The translations under genes were made by a program, and so were the position numbers. Below, one piece after another: positions 21,451-33,495 of a DNA stretch of 64,000 bases. The notes under the pieces are model-generated. The model made no database searches. It was not told the DNA's origin and saw only the letters and a program-made list of their open reading frames with translations. This stretch comes from Sciurus carolinensis (taxonomy: Eukaryota; Chordata; Mammalia; Rodentia; Sciuridae). The stretch's first letter is position 1; every line of letters starts with the position of its first letter. The DNA is taken from positions 105,649,160 through 105,713,159 of the forward strand of contig NC_062219.1 of NCBI RefSeq assembly GCF_902686445.1, in the 5' to 3' direction.

Positions 21451-23150
21451 GTCTGTTCTAGGTCAGTATTATCACTTATGTAGTGTAGTCTATCAACATG
21501 TAGTTCAAATGTTTTTATTATTTCAGAGCAGACAACTTGAATTATAGTTTTTAGTATCATTTTGGTATTGTTGTTATTTGTTTTCTCATTCCTTTCTCTT
21601 AAATTCTACCATTTCTCCTCTTTTTCATTTACTTTTGACTTTCATTGCTTTTCCCTTTTCCTCAAATTATTGTCATATTTATTAGCTCTTGTTTCTATAA
21701 TTATAGTTTTGTCTTTCTTTCTGAAAAAAATTTCTTTTATTTGTACTCTGATCTTAGTTCTGCACTCATTTTTAATTTTCCGAATTCTGATTTATATTGT
21801 TCTCTGATGTTTCTTATTTTCTTTCCCTCTTTTTTAAAAAAAATAGTATTTCTTTTATTTTGTAAGTATGTCTCTCTGGTATACTTTTGTTTTGTATTGG
21901 AGAATTGGTCTATTGCCTCCTTTTCTTTCTTTCTTAAAGGAAGTTTGCATGAAATTTGGTCTCGATCATTTTTTGTTGCTCATTTTAATATGGAGTTAGG
22001 TTTTGTGGGTTCCTAAAATAAGACAGAGTTTTGGAAAACTTTGCCAAATTCTAATTATTCCAACATCTGCAGTTTAGTTCCTGTGTTCCCTTTTCACCAT
22101 TTTGATATTGACCTTCTCTTTCTTTTTGATATACAGTTTTGATGCCACTCATAGAAGATTTTCTTTATTGTGGGCATTGGTTGTAGAAAAGAACTTGATT
22201 GATGATTTTTGAGATTTGGTAGGGACTAGACTGCTCCAATCCCTTTTGTTCTTGCCCTCACCTCTTGTTAAAGAGGGCAAATCCCTGCCTAATTCTGTAT
22301 GCTTTTCTTCAATTGGTCGAACTGCTTTCCTTTAAATACCTGTTGGCTCATATTGGTTTGCTTATTATCAAGGTCATCAGTCACTGTCCCCTTTACTTCT
22401 TTCTTCTCTACATAGAGTTTTCATATTATGTATCTGATGGATATTTTGTTCCTCCACTAAATTTGTTTTAAATATTGTCTAATTTTTTATATCTAATTGC
22501 ATCCTCTGTTTTATTTGGGGATTTAGAGAAATTGAAAGACTGTACTGCTGTATTATCATCTCTCCAGAATCCCCTTCAGTTTAAATAAATTCTATTCCCT
22601 TTTATCTTTGACTCACTTCCAACCTCTCCTAAAAATACTCTTCTGGTATAACTTCCTTATGGAGCTAGTGAGATCATATGACAGATAGCCTGAATCATTC
22701 TTGATGTTTATGCATGTGATTTTACAAAGTCATGAACATGAGTAATATTTGTATAATAAGGATGACCAGAAGTTATTGGTATTCTTCAAACTTGGGTAAA
22801 TTTCCTCTACATTTGATAGAATTTCATCTGACCTGGTTCACCTCCTTCTTTTAATCATAATACACTCTCACATTACGCTTAATACACTTAGATTATCACA
22901 CCAACCCCTACTCTTGTAGATTGTACCTAATGTCTCTTCCAAATTCAATGACCTAACACATCTCAGACCAACAAAATGAACACAATTCTTGGTTTCATTC
23001 AATTCAAAATTATTTTCCTTCTAATCAATTTTATAGGGAGTTTTAAAGAGAGAATAATTTTTAGTACATAGCTCACTAGTCTGCTATCCTGAGTTGAAAT
23101 CAGCTGAATTTTCTTAAGATTGTGTAAAACAATTTCTAGTTATATGTGTT
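21451..23150. other. T-rich region without recognised gene
   Basis: 21540-22570 is strongly T-rich on the plus strand, and hydrophobic frames of 68-123 codons (21562-22016, 22265-22471) follow from that composition. It could be highly decayed LINE sequence. The part 22600-23150 shows nothing I recognise. Confidence 0.4.
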
Positions 23151-23827
23151 AAGTATTGGTCATACAAGGATGTGGGGAGAAAGGTGCACTCACACTTTGC
23201 TAGTGGGATTGCAATTTGGTGCAGCCACTCTGGAAAGCAGTGTGGAGATTCCTTAGAAAACTTGAACTAGAATCGCCATTTGGCCCAGCTATCCCACTCC
23301 TTGGCCTATACCAAAGGACTTAAAATAAGCATACTACAGTGATGCAACCATGTTAATGTTTATAGCAGTTCACAATAGCTGAATTGTGGAACCAACCTAG
23401 ATGTCCTTCAATAGATGAATGGATAAAGAAACTGTGGTATATATACACAATGGAATATTATTCAGCCACAAAGAAGAATAAATTTATGGCATTTTCGGGT
23501 AAATGCCTGAGAATATCAAGGTAAATGAGATAAGCCAATCCCAAAAAACTAAAGGCAGAATGTTTTCTCTGATAAGTGGATGATGATATATGGTGGTGTT
23601 GGTGGAGGAGATAAGGGAAGAATGGAGGAAGGATGGATTGTGTAGAGGGAAATGAGGGGTGTGGAGGGGGCAGGGGAAAGGAAAGATAATAGACTTAGAC
23701 AAACATCATTACCCTATGTACATGTATGATGACACAAATCGTGTGACTCTACTTCATGTACAACCAGAGAAATGAAAAGTTGTACCGCATTTGTGTATGA
23801 TGCATAAAAAAAAAAGTATCGACCATA
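23151..23827 (+). mobile_element. 5'-truncated L1 3' end with target-site duplication
   Basis: Element at 23165-23813. ORF2 C-terminus (GCAGCCACTCTGGAAAGCAG, then AATGGATAAAGAAACTGTGG and TATACACAATGGAATATTAT) is followed by a 3' UTR and a short A tail. The ORF2 frame is broken, for instance by a lost base at CCTATACCAAAGG. The imperfect repeats AAGTATTGGTCATA (23151-23164) and AAGTATCGACCATA (23814-23827) differ at 3 of 14 positions and look like an aged target duplication. It lacks the telomere-like segment of the first L1 but has about 90 more bases of distal 3' UTR. Confidence 0.9.
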
Positions 23828-23984
23828 ATATACTGACATTTAATTGAACTAACAACTTAGAATGTTCTTGTTGAGTGGACCAAACAATTTTAAAATGGCA
23901 CTTTACATTTCTTCATAAAAGGATTGGTCATCTAATGGAACTGACCAACTTGGCATATTGAAAATGATTGTTTTTATTATACCA

Positions 23985-24036
23985 AGACTTCACACATCCT
24001 AGGCAAGAGCTCTACCATTGAGCTATATTCCAGTCC
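23985..24036 (-). mobile_element. ID-like SINE fragment
   Basis: AGGCAAGAGCTCTACCATTG, then AGCTATATTCCAGTCC, is the antisense 5' half of an ID-type unit including its A box. Confidence 0.6.
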
Positions 24037-24040
24037 TTCT

Positions 24041-25129
24041 CTTTCTCCTTCCTGTATACGTGTACGTTTGACCTGTGGAGATTTATACCTTCTTATGGCA
24101 TGAAAATTCCATCATCGAGACTTAGTAATATTTTCCCCACATATTTAATTTTATGTTACTAAGTTCATATAATTCATTTTTGAATTGACTCCTCTGGGTT
24201 ATCTTTACTTTTTCAAATAGGACATTTACTTTTCATTAGATCTTCGTCTTAATTTTTAAACATTAAATATTGCTTATTGGTTTAGGGTATAAAAAGAAGT
24301 GCATCTTATAAGAGTGCAATTTATATTTAAAAAGCATTGTGTTAAGGTTACTTTCATAAAATTTAAAAATGCAGAGATAATTCTATATTTACTATAATAA
24401 AGCTGATACAGAATCTTGGTATTATGAGGAGCAAAACTGTGTTATAATTTACAAATGTGTTCCACTTCACTTCTTCCCAATTGTCTTTTGCTCCAATTCC
24501 TTTTTGATTTTCTGTTTCCCCATGACTCTGCCTCAGAATTCCTGTTGCCTTTGCATCCTAAGCAGCAAACACTTAGAGAATGCATTGGAGTTCCTGCTGT
24601 TGTGACTGACATTACCTTGAATCTCTGTCGACATACCTGGAAGTTTGGCAGTGTGAGGGTCATTGGTAGAATGTTTTTGTCTAAGTAGGACAACCACATT
24701 TTAAGTTTCATGGTGTGCAAGCCCCAATTATATGTATGTGTTGGATAGTTGTGTATTCTAGCACAAATCCAAGTACTGTATTGTATAAGCATTTATTTCT
24801 TTCTTGTTTCTATGCAACAAATTACATTTGCTTCTCCAAAGTGGATTAGCCAGTCTAGACATCCTATCACATGTCAATGCAAGTATGGATCTTCCACACA
24901 CAGGTCTCAGGAGATCAGGGCTTGTCTGCAGTGCTGCTCTTTCATAATCAGATCAATACAGTCACACATATTTCTTTTCACTTTGCTAACAGAAAGTGTT
25001 ATTGGAACATAGTATTTCTTTTTGTTTTCTAAGCAGGAAGTAACATATGACCAGAACTCAAGAGGAAAAAAGTTAGCTGATGAATAAATACCCAAGAACT
25101 TGGAAGAAAGTATATATTTTTTATTACCC
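24041..25129. other. no recognised feature
   Basis: AT-rich DNA. Frames of 77-116 codons overlap on both strands at 24442-25131 without a domain, conserved motif or splice-site pair. Confidence 0.45.
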
Positions 25130-25650
25130 ACTAAGCCACGATAAGGGTTATTATCATGAGATAATCATTCCTCTGGAGCAATACAAGACAGGGGACACAG
25201 CTGAGTGCTATCATGCCCATGGGATGTGATTAGCTCATGATAACAGCATCCCCTGGACTCATTGCTATTATGAAATGTCTATTCCCCCCCATTTTCTATA
25301 TATAAATAAATGATTTTGGCGGACAGATTCAATTCCCACAAACTGCAAGTTTGCATTAAAATGCTTCAGCTGTGAGATTCACAGATATTAATCTACCCTT
25401 TTGGAATGTTGAACAGTCAATCAGAATCCTTCTTCGTCTCAAGCTGTTTTATGATATTATTACAATGTATTTTGCGACGGAATGGCGGGTAAAGCAAGTT
25501 TCAGAGAAATAGGCTTGTTTGGGCTCGATTTAGTTGCTTGAGGGAAACCTCTACATAAAATGACTCTGCCTGCTCACTAAGGCATCCTAACTTTCTCATT
25601 ATTTTTTTTCCTGCCTGACTCAATTTCTTTGCTGCGTTTTAGAAGTCTGA
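25130..25650. promoter_or_regulatory. candidate conserved non-coding element
   Basis: No repeat similarity, and several retained CpGs (TTTTGCGACGGAATGGCGGG at about 25471-25490, TTCGTCTC, GGCTCGATTT) in otherwise CpG-poor DNA. Motif-dense words include GATAAGG, ATGAGATAATC and TGATAACAG (GATA-like), GTGATTAGC and ATTAAAATGC (homeodomain-like) and TCAATCAGAATCC. This texture is typical of distal enhancers. It is inferred from composition only. Confidence 0.5.
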
Positions 25651-27005
25651 AGTTCATTCCTCTAACTGGATTAATAAAAGCAGTTTTCTCATATTATATT
25701 TCAGAATTGACAGAGAAAAACACTGCCTGGGTAGTGTCAGAGTGTAGTGAGAAAATAATAGCTCAGAATTTGGAATTTTAAAATTAACTTTGAAGTAAGA
25801 TTGATTTTAGATTTAGGAATAAATAAGAAATTTTGATATAATAACAGACTGGTGGGTTTGCTTTATTATAAATCTCAGTGAAGAATGTGAAAATAGCACA
25901 TTTAATTTACAAAATCTTAAACGTCAATGTCATTTCAATATGATAAAGAATTTTAGGTAATAATATTACTGGGGCAGAGGCATCTCCCTGGTTGTACTTA
26001 TGAAAAGCAGAAAAGTAACTTAGATTATTCTAGAAATCTATGGTAAAATTCCTTGTCCATGTTTTTTAAAAATGTGTCTTATATGCTAATAATAGTAGAA
26101 TAAATTATTTTGCATAAATAAATAACTAAAAATAAGGGAGAAGAAAGTGGCTTCATCTTTGTCTCACAAAATGTTTTATTACTTTGGGTAGTCTTTTCCT
26201 CATTCCATAACTGTATTGCCCTATTTTCTGAGAACATATGAGCAATTATCATTTGATTAGGTAGTGTCTTTAACTGAGAAACACAAAATTTTCTGTATGT
26301 ATTCCTTATTCCTTTCTACCAATGTTACCTTTATGGTATTAATGTAGAAAGATGTTTGTCTCACACCTTATCAGGCCAGAAAATGGAGAGAGTCATGCAC
26401 TAACTTTTACAGAATATGCGATGAAAATACGAATTCAGTTATCAACTTGGAATAGTAAAGTTGTAAATATATATAAATATAAATAGTAAATATATGACTT
26501 GTGTTGCTTGAGTTACTAAGTACACATATACACGTGTGTGTATATATGACTTTAGATTATAAATACTATTAATGTGTAATGAGTTAATAGACTTGCATCA
26601 TTTTATTTTTGTTTAAAAGCATCGTAATGAAATTCTGAAAAAATATACACTACTATGAAGGTCAGTTATAACTATGAACTTTTGTAGGCTAGAGTATTTA
26701 CTTCCTCAAACACTAGGTATTGCTGTGAAAGCAGTCTATTGATGTAATTACCATCTAAAATCAGTCAACTTTACATCAAAAATTTTTTCCTTCAAAATCT
26801 GATCCAATCAGTTGAAAGCCTTAGAACAGAATGGAAGATTCCCTAAGTAAGTAGGACTTTTGCCTGTGCACTACAGCATTAGCTCATCCCTGAATTTCCA
26901 GCTTACTTTTCTCAAAAGTTTGGCCTAAGAATGGTGGATTTACCTGCCTTATTCCTTCAAAGACAATATAGGAATATAGGCCAATTCCCACTGCCCCAAA
27001 AAATA
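25651..27005. other. no recognised feature
   Basis: AT-rich DNA with a TATAAATA-rich patch at about 26467-26495. Confidence 0.45.
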
Positions 27006-27048
27006 CACACAAACATACACACACACACATACACACACACACACACAA
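27006..27048 (+). repeat. (CA)n microsatellite, imperfect
   Basis: ACAC units interrupted by AT. Confidence 0.9.
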
Positions 27049-27660
27049 CTGCATTTCTCTTTCTGTTTTTATAGGACTAGTAGGTCTTCTCTACTCCAAA
27101 TTATTCTCTTATTTTGACTGAACTCATAAAGCAGCATAGGGAAAAAGTGATTCTTATTGGGGTTGTTATGGGAGGTATAATGCTACCCAAAGTCTCAATA
27201 AAACTTGATAAAACATCATATTAATACATGCAAAAATGCCTTTCAAAGGAATAATTCTAGGATAGAATTTTATTAGAAGAAATCATAGAAATAAAATCAC
27301 CTGCATGTTATTGATGGATCTATTAAGATAAAACATTTTAATCAAACACATTTACTTTTCATATTCAGTTTACATGGCATGTTTCCCTTCTGAGTGTCAG
27401 GTATTCAACTAAACTGTTGACATTTTTCAATCAAGGTGATCAAGGAAGAACAGACCTAAAATTTATCACTTTAAAATGATTTGATTACTATATTAAATAT
27501 ATATAAACTTCAGTAGACAAAGGGGAGATTAATGTATTTTCTCTGGGTTATAGGAGGATGAAATTGAGAGTATTGTTGATGTCTTGATAAAGAAGGAGAA
27601 AGTTAAGCATGAGCTGTAGATGGTACTTTTTAAAAGAAGGGATAAGCATAATGCTTAATT
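27049..27660. other. no recognised feature
   Basis: AT-rich DNA. Confidence 0.4.
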
Positions 27661-27689
27661 AATAAGCACTATAGTATGCTGTAGAAAAT

Positions 27690-27960
27690 ATGAGGAGTTG
27701 GCATCGTTAGATCATGGAGGCAAGAAGACTTGTGGCAAGAGTCAGATCATGAAAAGCTTTGTTTGGTGGGCTGCAGTTTATATTTTATTTTGTAGTCAAT
27801 GAAGAATTGTGAAACTGTGGAACTGACAGTCAGCTAAGAGTTTTAGACATATCATTGAAATAACAGAATGAAGGTTGTCCTGGAGGGAACTGAGACAAAA
27901 TTTTGAGTTTATATCCAGATACCATTGGAAAATCTAGCTGAAAATGCTGAGAGTCTTCAG
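27690..27960 (-). mobile_element. L2 LINE fragment
   Basis: Antisense L2 words: AGAGTCAGATCATGAAAAGC, TTTGTAGTCAATGAAGAATT and the GGTTGTCCTGGAGGGAACTG region. The right boundary is vague. Confidence 0.45.
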
Positions 27961-28174
27961 CACCAAAAGAAATGAAATGATGAGAAGGTCATCTATTTGC
28001 ACATAGATTGTAGAACCAGACTTGGTGACAGGTTGAATTTTTTTCAACTCTGTGAAAAAGTCAAATAATATCCACAGTGCAAGTAGTGATGAATATCGAA
28101 ATGAATAACCATAGACATTGCATTATCCCAATTTTGTAAATTGTTGATGCTAAATATTTTTCTCCAGTAGACAT

Positions 28175-28718
28175 ATTTTTATTGGTGGATAATAATTACA
28201 CAGAATAGTAGATTCCATTGTGGCATATTTGTACATCCATATAACATAATTTGTTTAATTTCAATCCCCAGTGCCTCCCCTTCCTCTCCACTCCTCCATC
28301 CCTCTAACTCTGTTCCTCTTCCCATTGGTCCTACTGGTTTTCCTTTTTTTTTTTTTTCTCACATTTTTTTGTTTGTTTTTTCTTTTTTCTCTATACCTTT
28401 CACATGAGAGAGAAAACATATGAACCTTGACTTTCTGAGTCTGACTAATCTCACATGGCATAATTTTCTCAAGTTCCATTTATTTTCCTGCAAATGACAT
28501 AATTTTGTTCTCTGTGCATTAATAAAATTCCTTTGGATATATATATATATCTATGTAGGTCTATGTATAGATATGTTATATATATACAAACTGGTGTTAT
28601 AGATCCCATTACTATAAATATGGGTATGCATGACTCTTTATTGTATGCTGACTTTAATTCTTTCAGATAAATACTAAGACATGCTATAGCCAGGTTGTAT
28701 AGTAGTTTCATTCCTATT
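28175..28718 (-). mobile_element. L1 3' part of a twin-primed (inverted) insertion
   Basis: Read on the minus strand: end of ORF2 (ending in words such as ELEKIMPCEISQTQKV), a G-rich 3' UTR and a terminal AATCTACTATTCTGTGTAAT / CCACCAATAAAAA. It starts, in L1 coordinates, near the [21 protein letters not shown] position. A TA repeat (about 28539-28588) has expanded inside it. Confidence 0.82.
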
Positions 28719-28721
28719 ATA

Positions 28722-29110
28722 CAGAGACAAACCTACAAACCATAGTCATCTGATTTTTGACAAAGCTAACAAAAACATGTTGGCAAAAAGACAGCTTCTT
28801 TAACAATGGTACTGAGTAAACTGGATATCCATACGTTAACCATATATTAAAAAAAAAATGGAAACTGGATCCCTCTTTCTCACCCTGCACAAAAGTCAAC
28901 TAAAAATGGACCCAAAACCCAGGAATTAAACCAGAACTTCTGCATCTTTTAAAAAAGAACACAGGAGAAACTCTTCAACATATAGATATATGTAGTGATT
29001 TCCTCAATAGGACTTCTATAGCTCAAGAAATAATAGCAATAATCAATAAATGAGATACTATCCAACTAAAAAGTCTTCTTCACAATCAAGGAAACAACAA
29101 TTAATTAAAA
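28722..29110 (+). mobile_element. inverted 5' part of the same L1
   Basis: Plus-strand L1 ORF2 sequence: CTGATTTTTGACAAAGCTAA, AACAATGGTACTGAGTAAAC, then TCTCACCCTGCACAAAAGTC and AATTAAACCAGAACTTCTGC. It lies upstream in ORF2 of the segment on its left and points the opposite way, as twin priming predicts. Confidence 0.8.
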
Positions 29111-29282
29111 TTAAATTTTGAAGAAGAAGTATAATCCAATTCTATGTTTCTGGCTTGAGTGATTAGGCTACATTATGCAGATATTTACTGGAGACCCTAA
29201 GAGAAAGAGTAGGTTTTTAGGGGAACCATAGGAATAAAAAAAAAAAAGCACATAATGAATGGTAAGGATATATCTTTTTTAA

Positions 29283-29415
29283 ATGCTTTACATGGACTTT
29301 CACACTTAATGCTTATAAATAATCTATGGGATAGGCAATGTGGTTTTCCACACTTTACAGATGTGAAAACTGAGATTTTTGAGATTTAGAGAGATCATGC
29401 AGTTGATAAGCAGTG
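29283..29415 (-). mobile_element. MIR SINE
   Basis: Antisense MIR core: AATAATCTATGGGATAGGCA, then CTTTACAGATGTGAAAACTG and AGAGAGATCATGCAGTTGAT. Confidence 0.7.
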
Positions 29416-29421
29416 ACCAAG

Positions 29422-29545
29422 GGGAAGCAGGAGGGGAGGGAAGGGGAAGAACTGGTGAATGAATTTGCTCAAATGATGCTAGGTGCATATATGAATATAC
29501 TGCAATGCATTCCAATTTTATATATAAGTCTAATGCATCATTTTA
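29422..29545 (+). mobile_element. L1 3' UTR tail fragment
   Basis: A G-rich stretch, then ATGATGCTAGGTGCATATAT and TGCAATGCATTCC. It resembles the 3' tail of the inverted L1 at 28.2 kb (sense TATGCCACAATGGAATC). Confidence 0.55.
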
Positions 29546-29576
29546 AAAGTTAGTGGAAGGAAGACCAATAGGGTAG

Positions 29577-29730
29577 AAGAAAGGGATCAGGAGAATGAAA
29601 GGAGGAGGAAAGAGAATAGTACTGAGGATTGAAAAGGCAAAAAAAAAAAAATGGTATATGCAATGCATATGTCAAAATAAACTCCACTATTGCATATAAC
29701 TATGATGCCATAAATTTTGATGCAATAGAA
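29577..29730 (+). mobile_element. L1 3' UTR tail fragment, second copy
   Basis: GGAGGAGGAAAGAGAATAGT, then ACTGAGGATTGAAAAGG, an internal A-run (29640-29652) and ATAAACTCCACTATTGC follow the same tail order again. Confidence 0.55.
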
Positions 29731-32700
29731 TTTTGGCCAAATAATCATAAGTATTAACACATAAAATAGTAAGCATAAACATAACTGCCTCATTTAATGA
29801 TTATGAAAATTAGGTTTATTTATATATGCACATAAATGAATTATGAAAAGGTATGTTGAGTAAAGATACCTCAGTATCAAATGTCAGTTTGGGAAATGTT
29901 TTATTAGGGCATCTTGTGGTTCTAAGATTTTTATAGTTGTTTATTGACCTCTTTGAGTGAAGGATATATACACGTTTTTCTTATTCTTAAGTTTCAGGTA
30001 TAAGAAAGTATGTATTAGTACTCAACTTGGTACAAATTGCTTAGGGCAATCTAGATGCATGTAGAAAGTTCAGGTTGGTAATTTCTAATAATTAGTGAAC
30101 AAGATCTAGTAAAATAGATTAATTATATTTTAAGGAACAATTGAGCAGTGAGAAAAATTAAAAATGTACTAAGAATGCTTACAATGGTGAAATCATTAAT
30201 TCAGAAAGAAAATATGGATTTAAATCTACTATTTTCAATATATCATGTATTTAAAAATAACAAAGACCTAAAGAAAATCTGAAATTTCCATTGTGAATCC
30301 TTCATCACTAAAATTGAGTTGTAGATGAGTGTTTTTCATGAATTATACTCCAAATAAAAAGAAAAATGGAAAAATAAGAATATAAGACATATATTCATAA
30401 CTTACTAATAAATATAAATTTATACATTAGAATATGTATATACATATGTATAAATATTTACACAAGTTCTATATATTAATATATTCCTATTCAAGTAATA
30501 GAAAAGGATTTATAGAGGATTAAAAGGGATTAAATTTGATTGGTGGTATCATTTGTGGATTTTCTATTTTTTCCATATTTTATACAACTATTTTACAAAA
30601 GCAGTATGTTAGCGTTATTGGATTGTTTGCTTTTAAGATCTATTTTCTGACTTACTTTTAAGATATATTCTCTGACATATTTATTACATTTCTAGGTTTG
30701 AAGTATCCCAAAATAGACCGGATGTAACAAAGAAATTTCAATTCATTATTTGGAAAATTTCTTGTAAAATACATAGGTGATAATGATGCATTTCTAGCAA
30801 TAATGAATTATGAGCTGCATCTCTGTCTCTTCAGGTGATGGTGTGGTCCTGTGCATTTCAATGTGCTGAGATTATGAAGTCAGCAGACTGAGGTGTTACA
30901 CACACCCTCATATTATGACTATAGTAATCTGCATCCCCTTGAGCTTGGCCAGATGGGGATGCCTCTCTTAATTTAACCAAATATCTCTATTACTTTAATA
31001 TTTCCTCCTTTTGAGGCCCAACGAGATAGCTTCATTGAGCTGCCCACAACACTGCCTGAATCCCCATCCTCCAGCTCACTGAGAAATGTCAGTCAGGAAG
31101 GTCTGGATAACCCTGTGGAAGATGCTCTGCCATTCCTTCTGATGTGTTTGCTTTAGGACTGGCACTGGCTAGCCTGAATCTCACCTGCTGTCTGACTGTG
31201 TGATTATCTTTAACTTCTCCCTCCTAGGTACTACATCTTACTTCTAAATGAAGGTGTGTCAACATCATTGTTAAACAGAAAACAGTTTTGCTTTTGTTTT
31301 AACGTAGTTAATTTTTCTCCTACAGGTTTAAAACCCAGCAATCCCGTATGGCAGAATGTGGCCCTCTGTGGATAGCTTGGTTCTTTGTGCTTGAAGGACT
31401 CCCCCATTATACACCTGTCTTGACAGATTGAGGCCCTGGAACAATATCGCTTAGTCACACACTAACCAGCAGGGGGAAAGTCTGTGCCTTTTATTAAAGC
31501 CTACCTACTGGCTTAGTGTTTGGAATTCAGTTCTACCTATAAATCAACATCAGAGCATACAACCCAGCGTGCTCAAGAGCTTTGTCTAAACATCAAAGGA
31601 AGAACACAGGCAAGCACTATGATAGAAATATAACTAATCACTTGCAAATACATCTTTCCTGTCAGTAGGAGCTTAACCTTTCTGTTTAATGTGACGGGGG
31701 GAAATGCACTTATTTCCATCCTATGTGTTTTCTTTAAAGTGGTATAGAATTTTCCTATAAAAAAGAGATATTTGTTGTTAATGTAGCAAAGACCAGAACA
31801 TAGCATTTCAGAAGTGTAGAGTTGAAGGAAACAAGAAACTGAATTCTGTCAAAATCAGAAAACTGTTTTTCACCTAATGAAGGACAAATTACTCCCGTGA
31901 ATCTTATATTTGCTAGGAAAAAAAACAACTTGTGACCAAGGAGCACTAGGATAAAAAGAAAAACATAGTAAAAAGGATTTATTTTAAAAAATGGGGAGAA
32001 GAGTCTTTATTTGTTTGTTGAGTGGCTGTGAGTGCAATTTGATGCTTTGTGGTACATTGATTGGGATCAATTTAACTTCATCCTCTGCTCATGGTTTTAT
32101 CCATTCATAAGGGGCCTAGGAAGGATTTATTTGAGGTGCTCGGAAAATCCTAGAATCTATAAATCCTTCCTTTAATTTGAATGCTACAGATTACGGATGA
32201 AAGTTTGGTCACCTGCGTGGATCAGTAGGATTAGAGACATCAAAGTAAGGGAAAATAAGAAAGACAAGCAGAGAAACAACAAACAAAAAGAAGTCCACCT
32301 CTGAAACTGAAGGTAGTGTCAAGGGGATTGGAAGGTTCCAATGGAGACACAGTCTTCCAAAACGGATGAGCTTTGCTCTAGTGCTGTCATCATTTCTAAA
32401 TCTTGGATAAATCATAGAGGCATGAAGTCTCAGAGTCAGCATCTCTGAAAAGAGAATTTTCTATTACTTTCTGGCTTGATGTCTCTGTGCAGCATTGGTA
32501 ATCTTGATTTTCAAATGTTTGTGTGTAAAACAAAAGTGTATTGTATGGAGGTTGTAGCAGCAAGCACTCTTATAATTTATTAGCATTTTTGTGGTGTTTT
32601 ATGTGTGTATATATGTGTGGTTCTGTTTATGAGAGGTGGACTGTTCTAATGCTCTTACAACATACTAACTTTAAAGTGACAGCTAGAAATGCTGAGTTTG

Positions 32701-33404
32701 TCAAAGCAAAGAAAGAGTTCTAGATCCCTAGTACAAGTTGTGAAATCTTACGCAATATTAATACCTTGGGGTTGTTAGAATTAAGTGGAATCTACCACAG
32801 AAAGTAGTAAATGTGTTTTAATAACCCTATAAATCCTACCTAGTAGTGGCAGTATCATAATCAAAAACCAACATGGGGTTAGTGCTTTTATGCTGTAAAC
32901 CTCGGTGTTTCAAGAAAAGTTTACTAGATATTAATTGTCTCAATATTTCCTTACTTAGTATTCAACTATGGCAAGTTGAAATTTAAACAAGACCATTTGA
33001 TTTTTTTCTGATATTGTAGCAGAACTTTGATAGGTTGTTACTGATCAGATAACTTTGATCTTCTACCCATGCTTGAGATCTGGAACCAACTCTCGGCTCT
33101 CCTTTATTTTCAACTATCCCAGCTAAGGTAAATAGAGCATGGATATGGTTTCTCCTCAGTCACTACTCTTCTCCCCTGTTGTACTTTAGAAATGTGCTCT
33201 GTGCAAAGACATGACCACTCTATGTGGGTGTATTCACATATATCAAGGTTAATAGCTGTTTCCCACTGGCAAATGCTAATCCATACTGCCAATGAGTCTT
33301 CATTAGAATAAAATGTAACTGTTGTGCCCAATTAAATAAAGCATTTCTAACGGCATTACAGAATTATTGCACTATTAAAATGCTAATGCACACCCAGTGT
33401 TTTG
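29731..33404. other. about 3.7 kb without recognised genes or repeats
   Basis: AT-rich to about 30800. The part 30830-31210 is GC-richer, with words that could be conserved, but no exon signals were convincing. A CTCF-like word lies at 31464-31477. Frames of 60-77 codons have no support. Confidence 0.45.
31464..31477 (+). promoter_or_regulatory. possible CTCF site
   Basis: AACCAGCAGGGGGA matches the core CCAGCAGGGGG. The following bases AAG depart from the usual CGC. Confidence 0.3.
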
Positions 33405-33495
33405 AGAGAGATTGTAAGATCCTTGAGGGCAAGAATTTGTTCTATCCTTAGGTTATGTACTGCATAGAGGAAAGTGGAGCACTTAATGATTTTGT
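33405..33495 (+). mobile_element. L2 3'-end fragment
   Basis: AGATTGTAAGATCCTTGAGG, then GCAAGAATTTGTTCTATCC, matches the start of the conserved L2 3' terminus. Confidence 0.6.

Noticed and set aside
21562..22016. 81- and 123-codon hydrophobic frames that look like membrane proteins
   Set aside because: The plus strand here is strongly T-rich, which by itself yields Phe/Leu/Ser-rich open frames. No start context, conserved motif or splice signal supports a gene.
24442..25131. Overlapping 77-116 codon frames on both strands
   Set aside because: Mutually overlapping, no domain and no exon signals.
32838..32875. AGTGGCAGTATCATAATCAA resembles the 5' end of U4 snRNA
   Set aside because: Only about 12 contiguous bases match, and the following stem and later U4 sequence and an A tail are missing. 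A short truncated U4 pseudogene cannot be excluded, but the support is too thin.
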